64,000 nt of DNA, taken from Chaetoderma sp. LZ-2023a (Eukaryota; Mollusca; Caudofoveata; Chaetodermatida; Chaetodermatidae). A model generated the notes under the pieces. It saw only the letters and a program-made list of their open reading frames with translations, was not told where the DNA came from and ran no database searches. Made by a program: the position numbers and the translations under genes. The stretch spans positions 1 to 64,000 of the forward strand of contig JAVVLW010002769.1 in NCBI GenBank assembly GCA_034401795.1, read 5' to 3'. The stretch's first letter is position 1. The number at the start of each line of letters is the position of its first letter. Positions 33,698 through 42,778 of this stretch are shown one piece after another.

Positions 33698-34536
33698 TAG
33701 CTGATTTCCTCTGTCACCTCTATGATGCCTATAGCCTCAAGCCTAACTCTATTGCTGGTTATAAGTCAGCATTAATGTCTGTTATTCCTTGCTTGGCTAA
33801 GAGGGGAAGTGATGAAGTGAATACATTGAATGTATTAATTAAAGGCATGGGCAATCTAAGACCAAGGAATCCACCTGTGATTCCGTCTTGGAGTTTATCG
33901 CTAGTGCTTCAAGTACTAGGTGATAAGCCTTTTGAACCACTTAGTTCCATTTCTATGAAACTATTAACACTGAAGACTGTGTTTTTAATTGCTGCGGCCT
34001 CGGCTAGGCGTAGGAGTGAAATTCATGCCTTATCAGCCGAGGATGACCGTTTTGTGGTTTCAGGGGAAGGCCTTAAGCTGCTACCTAGGATTAATTTCTT
34101 GGCTAAAAATCAGTCGTTGAAATATCCAGGTCAACCTATTATTTTGCCTGCTTTAACTAGATATGATCCTAATTCTAAAGCATGGTGTCCCGTCCGGGCG
34201 CTGCGCCGGTACAAACAACGTACGGCGGCATGGCGCACCGACCAGTCAGCGTTATGGTTGTCATATATTGAACCCCATGGGAGGGCTTCTAAGGACACCA
34301 TTTCCAGGTGGATTGTGGAATGCATTCAGTTTTGCCATAAATCCGCCACCGGGAAGCAGGTTGACGTGGCCAAGGCTCACAGTGTCCGCGGCGTAGTGAC
34401 ATCCACGGCCCTATTTAATGGGGTCCCTGTGGATGATATTATGTCGGTGGCTCAGTGGCACTGTGAGTCAAGTTTTACAGACCATTATCTCCGTGACACC
34501 TCTAATCCTCTCGCCTTGTCGGTTTTGAAAAAATAA
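33403..34536 (+). CDS. DIRS-A tyrosine recombinase
   Basis: Integrates the circular DNA. The N-terminal core-binding part reads FMAKARRGSTSRAYNYKINR. The catalytic part has the first arginine in ASARRRSEIHALS, the H-x-x-R box in AHSVRG and the nucleophilic tyrosine in DHYLRD (34486-34488). It overlaps the RT frame by about 295 nt from the ATG chosen here (MVYGSAGPSG, also present in DIRS-B). The same frame is open further upstream, back to about 31600, across the whole RT gene, so the true start is uncertain. Confidence 0.88.
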   Translation: MVYGSAGPSGLQSGSSASDGRYYLPGQGPSQQSVNVQIDCVDVVKESRIKEGFSEQAAMFMAKARRGSTSRAYNYKINRFAEWCSNRCIDPMDSSIQVVADFLCHLYDAYSLKPNSIAGYKSALMSVIPCLAKRGSDEVNTLNVLIKGMGNLRPRNPPVIPSWSLSLVLQVLGDKPFEPLSSISMKLLTLKTVFLIAAASARRRSEIHALSAEDDRFVVSGEGLKLLPRINFLAKNQSLKYPGQPIILPALTRYDPNSKAWCPVRALRRYKQRTAAWRTDQSALWLSYIEPHGRASKDTISRWIVECIQFCHKSATGKQVDVAKAHSVRGVVTSTALFNGVPVDDIMSVAQWHCESSFTDHYLRDTSNPLALSVLKK

Positions 34537-35068
34537 ATCGGTTTATATTTTTTGAGGAGGTTTTTCCTCATTACTTATATATTTCACAATTAATTTATGG
34601 AAACACCCACTTTTTTGGGCCTGCATCAGTCTTTACCAATGGGAAGATGATGTCAGCAGCCATTTTCAACAAGGTCAGTCTTGTTCATGTGTTGTCCGTT
34701 GTTGATTGTATTGTCACGATTACCCGTTATTAATATGGTGATGGTTTGTGTATTTGTGTGGTTCATTGTTGAGAGTTACGAAAATGGAGCTTTTTCGTCT
34801 CTGTCCTGTAGTACATGGCACTTGTACGTAGAGAGCGTATAGGACATTGAGGTCAGTCGACTCTTCCTCCCAGGAAGGAGGGGTGGGAGCGCATATGACA
34901 TTCGGTCATCTCTCATACATCGGTGGTGTTATCCGATGGTTAGTCAAATCCTGACTGTTTTTTCTTACAGTTTCAGAAGTTTAAGTGCCTTAAACGCAGA
35001 AAAGCGTATAGGGATGAGCTGGTCTTTTGACCTCGCCTCCCTCCCGCCAGATTCACTTTCGAATTCTG

Positions 35069-35167
35069 GCAATATCAAAAGTATTAGGGAGGTAAGTATA
35101 CTCTTGAAGTGAAATAAACGAAATCTAGGATTTCTTTTTTCACGAGAGAGTTGATACTTACCTCCCT
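35069..35167 (+). other. DIRS-A internal complementary region
   Basis: 35069-35114 is the exact reverse complement of the left 46 nt of the element. Base 35115 is the shared junction base, and 35116-35167 is the exact reverse complement of the right 52 nt. In the DIRS model this template allows the two ends to be joined into a circle. Confidence 0.93.
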
Positions 35168-35258
35168 AGATACGGACCCGGCCTCTCCACCCCACAGAGG
35201 CTCGGTCTTCAGGCTCTTAATAGTTGCATGTGTGTCAGCCAATAATCTAGTCAGAGGA

Positions 35259-35414
35259 AGTGCTAGTCTGCGCATGCGCGGTGGTGGGGCTGGCATCCGC
35301 CAGACTACGCTCTGACTCCCTGCCCAGTAGGGGCACCTAACTGTTTTAAATCTGAGTGTTTATTGTGTGAAAGCCAATATTTAGCAATATCAAAAGTATT
35401 AGGGAGGTAAGTAT
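35259..35414 (-). repeat. DIRS-A right terminal inverted repeat
   Basis: Reverse complement of 28469-28624, ending AGGGAGGTAAGTAT. It is followed by a unique right end (35415-35453) rich in CTCTCGTGAAAAAAG that has no counterpart at the left end. Confidence 0.93.
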
Positions 35415-35453
35415 CAACTCTCTCGTGAAAAAAGAAATCCTAGATTTCGTTTA

Positions 35454-35876
35454 GTTAGTGGTGGGTCATTCTGTGCATAGCACTTACAGTCCTAGTGCTT
35501 TGTGGAGTTAGTGGTGGGTCATTCTGTGCATAGCACTTACAGCCCTAGTGCTTTGTGGAGTTAGTGGTGGGTCATTCTGTGCATAGCACTTACAGTCCTA
35601 GTGCTTTGTGGAGTTAGTGGTTGGTTAGTCTGTGCGCAGCACTTACAGTCCAAGTGCTTTGTGGAGTTAGTGGTGGGTCAGTCTGTGCAGCACTTACTGT
35701 CCAAGTGCTTTGTGGAGTTAGTGGTTGGTCAGTCTGTGAGCAGCACTTACAGTCCAAGTGCTTTGTGGAGTTAGTGGTTGGTCAGTCTGTGAGCAGCACT
35801 TACAGTCCAAGTGCTTTGTGGAGTTAGTGGTGGGTCAGTCTGCGCAGCACTTACTGTCCAAGTGCTTTGTGGAGTT
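35454..35876 (+). repeat. 53-bp minisatellite, right part
   Basis: Continues the same array after DIRS-A, starting GTTAGTGG, which completes the interrupted unit. The first units are a variant (GTCATTCTGTGCATAGCAC); later ones return to the left-hand type or have lost two bases. Confidence 0.93.
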
Positions 35877-36954
35877 AATTGTCCACCTGGATTTTGGCTC
35901 TGGTCCAAAATGTTTCTGCTTGTAAGTCTGTGGGAAAGTGTGAAATTTTCAGTCCAAGTCAAAAATCAAAATCACAAAAAGGTCCTGAAAGTTCAGCTAG
36001 TTGAACTACCCTAAGTAAGTGAATTGTGCCTAGTTTCTTGATAGCTACACCTTAATACGATCGAATTTCTTGTTTCTGGCCCTTATTTGAGAGATTGTTT
36101 CTCTACCACCTGTGTCCTGTTATTAAACTAACATGTCTACAATAGTAACATTTAGATGATATGATTTTGTTAAGCTACTACTTAAGTCATGAATAGTGGT
36201 CATATTTAGCAGGTGGTCATTTAAGAAAGAACTGACTACTGAATTTTCCTCAAATGGAACTAATGATTGTTGTATATGGCAAGTTGTTGCTTTAGAAATG
36301 TGTCAGCACGGGCCGTTTTGACGGTATATAATTGTGAATGAAGCTGAGAAGTCAGAACAAAATTGATTAAAAGATTGATGTTTTGTTAGTATTCTGGCAC
36401 CATGCAATCAAATCTTAAGCTCCTACGAAAAGATTGTACATGTATGCTAGCAGAGGAAATGCATTCTGGGTGCACAAGATTGTGTGGTTCTTTAAGACAG
36501 GTGCTCTCTGGAATAGGTTTGACATGTACACAACTAGATTGGACAGTCGATGGCGTGCCATCGCACAGTAAATCTGTAGATTTTGACACCCCACACTCCT
36601 ATAAGGGCAGAGCTAAATGTAAATGTCCTCTTGCACTCCACAATCATATCAGTAACTCACTAAATTTGATTAAATTCTGTTCAATGATTTCAGAGGAGTT
36701 ACGTTACAATCAATTTCAGCACAGATGGAGAGACGGACTTACAAGCGGACAGGCGGGACAACATAATCCACACTTTAATATGAAATACCTGGGGATAATG
36801 ATAATTTGTGTTTGACTGTTTGTTTTGAACTGATTTTGAGTTCACTAATATTAAGATTAATATAAATAGTGAACTGCTTAAAAATGTACTTATTCCTTGT
36901 GGATCGTTGGAGTGTTTACAGAGTGATGTGTATACCTAACACTAATTGACCCCA

Positions 36955-36979
36955 CTCACTCACCCACCCACCCACCCGT
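36955..36979 (+). repeat. (CAC/CCA)n microsatellite before exon 11
   Basis: CACTCACTCACCCACCCAC-type repeat, ending about 30 nt upstream of the exon 11 acceptor. Confidence 0.9.
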
Positions 36980-37008
36980 GCTTGTTACCCCCGGTGTTGT
37001 TTTTGTAG

Positions 37009-37090
37009 TGTTCGTGTGAATTGCTGACTCATCATGAAATAGCCTGCGCCTTGGACATGGTGAACCAGCAAGTACAGGAGGAGCATGACT
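37009..37090 (+). CDS. IQGAP: IQGAP exon 11: linker before the last repeats
   Basis: Reads CSCELLTHHEIACALDMVNQ then QVQEEHD, matching IQGAP1 FITWNDIQACVDHVNLVVQEEHE. The acceptor TTTTGTAG follows a CAC/CCA-rich microsatellite that ends about 30 nt upstream. The donor is GTAAGT and the exon ends in phase 1. Confidence 0.9.
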
Positions 37091-37685
37091 GTAAGTTGTA
37101 TTCACAAAGTCACGAATACTCTATTTTTGACATCACTTTTCCTAGTCACGGTCAAGATTGGAGAGAAAATAAAATATTTCATTATTGAATGCCTATATAT
37201 AGGAATAGAGAATAGTTTTGAAAATTTTACCAATGGTATTTCAGTGGTAAGTTTTTAGAAATTGGCTCTAAATGAGCATTACTAATGAGATTGAATTAAT
37301 TGTAGCAATGGTAGTTGACTGTTTAACACAGTGTTTGCGACTTTGGCAGCCTTGTCATCAGTTTGACAGAACGACTTACATTAGTTGCGAGTCATAACTA
37401 AAATATATATTCTGTAATATATAAGTTATATTTATTGAAATAGTTTAATTTCCCATTTAGAAATACTAGGTTATTTCAGTAGTGGAGTGAAGTATTGTTT
37501 AAAACAAGTGCGAACACGATATTCTTGCGACATACAACACACACACGTGCATGCACATGATAGCAATACCCTCTTCCCTGAGTGTAATTATGTCAGTGTA
37601 ACCTTTTTCATTGTTTTCCAATTTTCTATTAGGACCACGGCGTAAAGTAGCACAGAAATATATTATAGTAGCCAGATTTAACCTG

Positions 37686-37909
37686 TTAATGGTCAAGATT
37701 GGTCAAATGAATCGAAAAATTTGATTACTTAAATGTCCTTTATAAGTCGATAGAAAACTATTTTTGAAAATTTACCAGTGGAGTGACTGATTGAGCCAGT
37801 CATTCCAGTGTTAGATGTTAAAAAATAGTCTGATCTTGGCCTGTAAATGGACATTCCTCAAAACCACTACAGAGGGCGCTGTTCGACGCTTTGACCACTG
37901 AATAGTTAA
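37686..37909. repeat. TTAA palindrome element, first of three in a row
   Basis: TTAATGGTCAAGATTGG ... CACTGAATAGTTAA; the core is shortened to TGATTGAGCCAG. Confidence 0.82.
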
Positions 37910-37913
37910 GCCT

Positions 37914-38155
37914 TTAACCCTTTAATGTCTCAATTTTGTCAAGAAAATTAAGACATTTTGCTTAATACATCTCCATTTGCAGGCCAAGAGAAGACTATTT
38001 TTGAAAATTTACCACTGGAATGACTGGCTCGGTTATCGAGCCAGTCATTCTAGTGGTATAATTTTCAAAAATAGTTTTCTCTTGGCTAGCAAATGGACAT
38101 TCCTCGAGAGCACTGTAGAGGCCAGTTTGGGCCGGTTTCGTCATGAAAGGGTTAA
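37914..38155. repeat. TTAA palindrome element, second of three
   Basis: TTAACCCTTTAATGTC ... CATGAAAGGGTTAA, core GGCTCGGTTATCGAGCC. Confidence 0.92.
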
Positions 38156-38375
38156 ATCTCAAATTTGGTCAAGTGAATTTAAATCTTCTCAGAAAATTTC
38201 CATTTGTAGATCAAGAGAAGATATTTTGAAAATGTACCAATAGAATGACTGGCTCAATTACTGAGCCAGTCATTCTAATGGTAAATTTTCAAAAATAGAT
38301 TTTGGTCTGCAAATTGAGGTTTCTCCAAACAACTACAGAACGTGTTTTAGGTCGACGTGATGGTTAAGGGTTTAA
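38152..38375. repeat. TTAA palindrome element, third of three
   Basis: Shares TTAA with the previous copy; core GGCTCAATTACTGAGCC. Ends 50 nt before exon 12. Confidence 0.85.
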
Positions 38376-38425
38376 TAAGTGAATGAACACAATGCACAAT
38401 AAATACTGATTTGTATTTAATACAG

Positions 38426-38589
38426 GTATTGAGGCTATTGGTGAGATTAACGAAGCTCTGAGCGCAGACGATCCACTCAGAACATTTAAAGCTTTACAAC
38501 TAGCAGCTGCTAAGATGAAGAACGTCGATCCCCGACAATCTGGTCATTATCATACGGTACTGAAGAACGAGAAAGCCAAGAAAGCACAG
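38426..38589 (+). CDS. IQGAP: IQGAP exon 12: internal repeat
   Basis: With the split cysteine it reads CIEAIGEINEALSADDPLRT, then FKALQLAAAKMKNVDPRQSG and HYHTVLKNEKAKKAQ. It aligns with IQGAP1 RILAIGLINEALDEGDAQKTLQALQIPAAKL. The acceptor is AATACAG and the donor GTACAT. A (GAT)n-rich repeat begins about 15 nt after the donor. It ends in phase 0. Confidence 0.94.
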
Positions 38590-38604
38590 GTACATAATAG
38601 GGAT

Positions 38605-38688
38605 GATATGATGATGATGATGATTATAATGATGATGAATATAATGATGATGATTATAATGATAATGAAGATGATGATGATGATACAA
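38605..38688 (+). repeat. (GAT)n/(ATA)n microsatellite after exon 12
   Basis: Irregular GATGAT and TATAATGAT repeats starting 15 nt downstream of the exon 12 donor. Confidence 0.93.
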
Positions 38689-38818
38689 TGAAATATCTCC
38701 AAACCACCCACACCCCCAATGGATTGAAGAATGTGTCTGGTTTGGAGAGATTCCCGGTTTGCAGAGGTTAACCCTTTAAACAAGAACCGACAAACTTGCA
38801 GTCCACATGTATGGACGA

Positions 38819-38896
38819 TTCTGCTGAATATTTTGAAAATATTTTGACTCAAGAGCTTTTGAATTCCAATCAAATTAGGTTCAAAATATTCAACAG
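38819..38896. repeat. Second hairpin family copy
   Basis: CTGCTGAATATTTTGAAAAT and AGGTTCAAAATATTCAACAG, with a short imperfect inner stem. Confidence 0.82.
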
Positions 38897-39161
38897 CTTT
38901 CCTGTATCGAAAACAAGACACATGATTTTACGGGCTGAAGGCTAAATTTCTGTAGAATAGAAACTGCTCTACGAGATATTCAGATTATTGAGTGTTCTGG
39001 TTCATAGAGGGTTTGGTTTTGGTGTGGGTTTGGTGGCGGCGATGGGAGATGGTGGAGGATGGTCACTGTAGGTAATCTAACATGGAAAAATCCAGGAGTA
39101 TCTTCAAAATAATTCAACGATTTTATTATTTCCTTGAAACAGATTTGCTGTGATGTAAAAT

Positions 39162-39256
39162 AATCTGTTGAAGATTTTTGAAAAGCCATTGACTGGGAAC
39201 TGTTCATAAAGGCAACAGCAGCTATCATCTAATTTATTTTCAAAATATTCGACAGC
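39162..39256. repeat. Second hairpin family copy
   Basis: CTGTTGAAGATTTTTGAAAA and ATTTTCAAAATATTCGACAG. Confidence 0.78.
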
Positions 39257-39310
39257 TTTCCATGAAATTGGTATATACTGAATATCAGTATTGAATGGTT
39301 AATTAACCGT

Positions 39311-39517
39311 TTAACCCTTTCGCGACGAAACCGGCCTCTGTAGTGGTCTTTGGAAATGTCCATTTGCAGACCAAGAGAAGACTATTTTTTAAATTTTACC
39401 ACTGGAATGACTGGCTCGATAACCGAGCCAGTCATTCCAGTGGTAAAGTTTCAAAAATTGACATTTAATAAGTAAATATTTTAATTTTATGAACAAATTT
39501 AGTCATTAGCGGGTTAA
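39311..39517. repeat. TTAA palindrome element
   Basis: TTAACCCTTTCGCGACG ... CATTAGCGGGTTAA, core GGCTCGATAACCGAGCC. Confidence 0.9.
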
Positions 39518-39668
39518 CCCTCGAATTTATTTAGGAAAAGTTCAATTTTCTCATAGATAATGTCCATTTGCAGACCAAAAGAAGACTGAAAATTTTCAAA
39601 AATAGTCTTGGCCTTCTCAAGACCACTGCAGAAGGCATTTTTGTCTGATATAAGTGTTAGAGGGTTAA
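39514..39668. repeat. TTAA palindrome element, core deleted
   Basis: TTAACCCTCGAATTTAT ... GTTAGAGGGTTAA; it shares TTAA with the previous copy and has lost the central stem. Confidence 0.85.
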
Positions 39669-39743
39669 CAAGCTGTATTGGTATATGTCTGGTATTAATG
39701 GCTGGATGTTCGCTATATATGCACTGTGAATATGTGTGTTCAG

Positions 39744-39834
39744 AAAACCAATGATGAGCAGGCTGTGCTGTGGTTGGAGGAAATACAGACCGGTGTAGAC
39801 AAGACTAACAAGAACGCAGAGGATGCACTCAGAT
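39744..39834 (+). CDS. IQGAP: IQGAP exon 13: linker
   Basis: Reads KTNDEQAVLWLEEIQTGVDK then TNKNAEDALR, matching IQGAP1 QDESAVLWLDEIQGGIWQSNKDT. The acceptor is TGTTCAG and the donor GTAAGT; it ends in phase 1. Confidence 0.96.
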
Positions 39835-40111
39835 GTAAGTTTGTACTGGCCAATCACAAACTGCTGATCAAGTTTGTAATACATTGGTTTGCTGTTTGCT
39901 CAGTGGGTACCTCAAGAGGGGTGGTGTGTGTGTGTGGTTGTTGTTTCTCGTGGCAAGAAGAAGGATATCTGATTGGTTAAATCTCCGCAGCCATCTTGGA
40001 TTTTTCAAAACTTTTTGGAAAAGATATTCATTAAACACATTTATGCAGAAATTAGATTGCTCAATTTGCCCGGTGACTGTCATGTATTTTATGAGATTTT
40101 CTGTGAGTCAT

Positions 40112-40339
40112 TTAACCCTTTAGCCCTGAAATTTATTCAAGAAAATTTCAATTTTCTTAGAAAATGTCCATTTGCAGACCAAGAGAAGACTATTTTAGAA
40201 AACTTATCACTGGAATGACTGGCTCGATTATCGAGCCAGTCATTCCAGTGGTAAATAGCTTTCTCTTGGTCTGCAAATGGACATTTCCCAAGACCACTGC
40301 AGAAGCCACTTTTGGCTGGTATGAGTGTTGAAGGGTTAA
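40112..40339. repeat. TTAA palindrome element
   Basis: TTAACCCTTTAGCCCTG ... GTTGAAGGGTTAA, core GGCTCGATTATCGAGCC. Confidence 0.92.
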
Positions 40340-40555
40340 ATGCCTGAACGACTGGTAATGCATGAGTCAAGAAAATAGCTAATTTGCTGTACATGGGTAA
40401 CGTAAAAAATAATGGATGTGTGTACCAACTGTGGAGTGTGTCCAGAGTTATTCATTTCATTACCACAACCATTGAGCATCAGGTTATCATTGATGTTTTA
40501 TTTGTCTGTTTTGCTGCTATTAGTGCATCTACTAATTGATTTCCCATATTTTCAG

Positions 40556-40723
40556 TATCTCTTGGTATCCTGGCTGTAAATATGGCACTGCAGAGGGGTG
40601 ACTCGCAAGCTTTACTGGCAGCATTAAGTAGTACTGATATACATATGCATAGTGTTACCCCGGCGTGTGTTGAGGCGTATATGAGTCAGTTACAGGACCT
40701 GCACAAGGAGAAATCTCAAGCAG
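40556..40723 (+). CDS. IQGAP: IQGAP exon 14: last internal repeat before WW
   Basis: Reads LSLGILAVNMALQRGDSQAL, then LAALSSTDIHMHSVTPACVE and AYMSQLQDLHKEKSQA. It matches IQGAP1 FALGIFAINEAVESGDVGKTLSALRS. The acceptor is TTTTCAG; the donor GTACAC follows the first base of a glycine codon (phase 1). Confidence 0.95.
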
Positions 40724-40815
40724 GTACACAAGTGTATGAGGATCAAATCACAATGGAATACTCTGTATCATTCTGAGCAGGCAATGTCTTATATAAGTGA
40801 TTACAATACTGCCAG

Positions 40816-41050
40816 TTAACACTTTAACCATTTCATGGTGACAGCAGCCAAAACCAGCCTCTGCAGTGCTCCAGAAGAATGTACATTTGCAGGCCAAGAG
40901 GTTATTTTTTTAAATTTACCACTGGAATGACAGGCTCGATAACCGAGGCAGTCATTCCAGTGGTAAGTTTTCAAAAATAGTCTTGGCCTGCAAATGTACA
41001 TTCACTGAGCAAAATTGAGATTTTCCAGATGTTGACCATTAAAGGGTTAA
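40816..41050. repeat. TTAA palindrome element
   Basis: TTAACACTTTAACCATTTC ... CCATTAAAGGGTTAA, core GGCTCGATAACCGAGGC; 90 nt after exon 14. Confidence 0.9.
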
Positions 41051-41251
41051 GCAATATCAGATGTGCTGCTAATAATCATGATACATTGGTAGACTTATAA
41101 CAATTACCCTTGATTGGTAGTCAGGGTCCCTATCACCTAAGTACCTGAAATTTGAGTGTCACTAACCCCTAGCCTCCTAGTATTTCAAATTCTTATTTTC
41201 AATTAACTGTCATATAATAACTGGTATTTATTTGGAAACAATGTTACTGAA

Positions 41252-41340
41252 GTTGCAGATTTTGAAACTAATTCGACTTTTAATTTCGCCTATGGCAGCT
41301 CCAGGTTCCAGTCAAAATAGTTTTCAAAATATTCAACACG
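41252..41340. repeat. Second hairpin family copy
   Basis: AGATTTTGAAACTAATTCGAC with GTCAAAATAGTTTTCAAAAT. Confidence 0.78.
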
Positions 41341-41547
41341 ATATCTGCATAGTGGCCATGAAATTCAGACACTGACAGTGTGAAAAGGTTGAGACAGTGG
41401 GTCAGCATACTAACAAATAGTATCTATGAGTCTAATTCGACTCGCCATTCTTTGAGAAAATTTCTACTTGGACAAGTTTGTCTGTTGCAAGGTTAATCTT
41501 ACCTGTTGATGACTTGTATATATTTTCACAATTGTGTAATTATCTAG

Positions 41548-41690
41548 GAGAGAAAGGTAGTGGCTGGATGATGAATCGTACGCGTGACGGATATAAATTC
41601 TTCTACAATGCGGTTACTGGTCAGTACCTGTGGCAGAGATCTGATGATATGGTCAAAGATCATTCTCTTCTCACCCGTGAGGAAATACAG
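41548..41690 (+). CDS. IQGAP: IQGAP exon 15: WW domain
   Basis: Reads GEKGSGWMMNRTRDGYKFFY, then NAVTGQYLWQRSDDMVKDHS and LLTREEIQ. Both WW tryptophans (GSGW and YLW) and the central GYKFFYN strand match IQGAP1 KHWVKGGYYYYHN. The terminal WW proline (W-x-x-P; WDEPP in human) is missing: here it is WQRSD. The end matches LSREEIQ. The acceptor is TTATCTAG. The donor CAG-GTAACT is followed 17 nt later by a near-copy, CAG-GTCAGA. It ends in phase 0, and the next intron holds DIRS-B. Confidence 0.93.
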
Positions 41691-41880
41691 GTAACTTGAA
41701 ATACAGGTCAGATATGTGAAGCTTAACATATAGTTAACTTGAAAAATGGGCAAATTAAAATCTCGGTTTACAACTTGAAATATGGGTAGCTCGAAATAAT
41801 AGTAACTTGAAATATGGGGACTGGGTAACTTGAAATGTGCGTAACTTGAAATGTGGGTAACATGAAATATATGTTTCTCA
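41691..41880 (+). repeat. Degenerate 16-17-nt array starting at the exon 15 donor
   Basis: Loose repeats of GTAACTTGAAATATGG. The first unit begins with the splice donor itself, and the phrase GAAATACAGGT is present both at the exon end and 17 nt later. Confidence 0.75.
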
Positions 41881-41989
41881 GTCTGATTGATGCTGTGGTG
41901 TGTGTATAGATACAAGTCATCATGTAGCAGTATGTAGATTCTTGAACATGCATGATATCATGAGTAACAGGTCAATCAGAAAGCAGTTG

Positions 41990-42305
41990 TGGGTTTCGTT
42001 GGAGATAAATATACTTTCTAGTTTAGACAATAGAATGGAGGAATCCAGTTTTAGCTATACCCTGCCCATCTGCTTTGTCCGTGTTGGGATCCAGCGATCC
42101 ATGCAGTCTCTGGATCTCAATTTCCAGAAAACTATGCAGGTAAGTTGTTGAATATTTTGAAACTAATTTGACTGCCGTCATCAATTAAGCATTTGTGAAG
42201 AACTTAGTTACACCATTCATGACGTAATTGATGCCATCCTACACGTCATGTAGTTGATTATAACATGATATGATTGATGGATAAACTGGAATCCTCCATT
42301 AGACA
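41990..42305 (+). repeat. Composite repeat, hairpin reduced to one arm
   Basis: AGCTATACCCTGCCCATC, GTGTTGGGATCCAGCGATCC, one arm TTGAATATTTTGAAACTAAT, then CACGTCATGTAGTTGATTAT and GGAATCCTCCATTAG. It parallels the copy at 57290-57515. Confidence 0.75.
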
Positions 42306-42327
42306 GACTATTAGAATTTGCTTAGCC

Positions 42328-42436
42328 CATGAATGTTCAAGTTTAGGGAAAATTTAAATTATTGCTTATTGAATATCCATTTGCAGGCCAAGAGAAGACT
42401 GTTTGAGAATTTAGTACTGTAATTACTGGCGCGGCA
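42328..42436. repeat. TTAA palindrome element, left half only
   Basis: ATTGCTTATTGAATATCC arm and GTACTGTAATTACTGGCG; it stops 40 nt before DIRS-B. Confidence 0.7.
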
Positions 42437-42489
42437 ACTTATGTACCATCCATAATCACTATTGTGATGCCCCCATATTCTACTTCGAA

Positions 42490-42646
42490 TAATACTTACC
42501 AGATGTACTATTATGATAATGTCTATTATCTAGTCTAGGTCAAAATAACAATTAAAACTCCGCACTCTCCTGGTCCTGCCCATACTGTGTCCGGGAATAC
42601 CATAGCCGCAGGTACCGAGTCCATTCCCAATCACAGTCAGATTCGT
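42490..42646 (+). repeat. DIRS-B left terminal inverted repeat
   Basis: Starts TAATACTTACCAGATGTAC and ends CAGATTCGT. Exact reverse complement of 49074-49230 in my reading. Confidence 0.94.
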
Positions 42647-42745
42647 TTATTTTGCGCTTGTTTCAAGTCGCATGTGTTTAGAGTGTCATTTAATTGATAA
42701 ATTAAGCAGTTTTAGCGCGTGTTTGTGAAAACCATCGCTGGACTA

Positions 42746-42778
42746 ATGGAGGAACTTGGAAAATCATCACAGGGGCAG
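42746..42778 (+). CDS. Candidate 5' exon of DIRS-B gag
   Basis: An ATG opens MEELGKSSQGQ and ends at CAG-GTTGTA in phase 0. It would splice to the acceptor TTCGCAG before 43299, continuing KPKNPDTLCQKC in frame. No other ATG close to the zinc-binding cluster would fit as well, although an in-frame ATG exists at 43236 within the putative intron. Confidence 0.5.

Larger units (their letters stand above)
28454..35453 (+). mobile_element. DIRS-like tyrosine-recombinase retrotransposon, full length (DIRS-A)
   Basis: DIRS elements are copied by reverse transcription through a circular intermediate that a tyrosine recombinase integrates. This 7.0-kb copy has unequal ends, terminal inverted repeats of 156 nt identical to each other (28469-28624 and 35259-35414), and an internal complementary region at 35069-35167. 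That region equals the reverse complement of the left end followed by that of the right end, with a single shared base. Inside are gag, RT/RNase H and recombinase frames in overlapping order. RT and recombinase are open over their full length; gag carries one frame break. The copy sits in intron 10, sense to IQGAP, and interrupts a 53-bp minisatellite. Confidence 0.95.

Noticed and set aside
36402..36815. 137-codon open frame in intron 10
   Set aside because: Some cysteine and charged residues, but no family resemblance and no support from a second copy. Probably chance.
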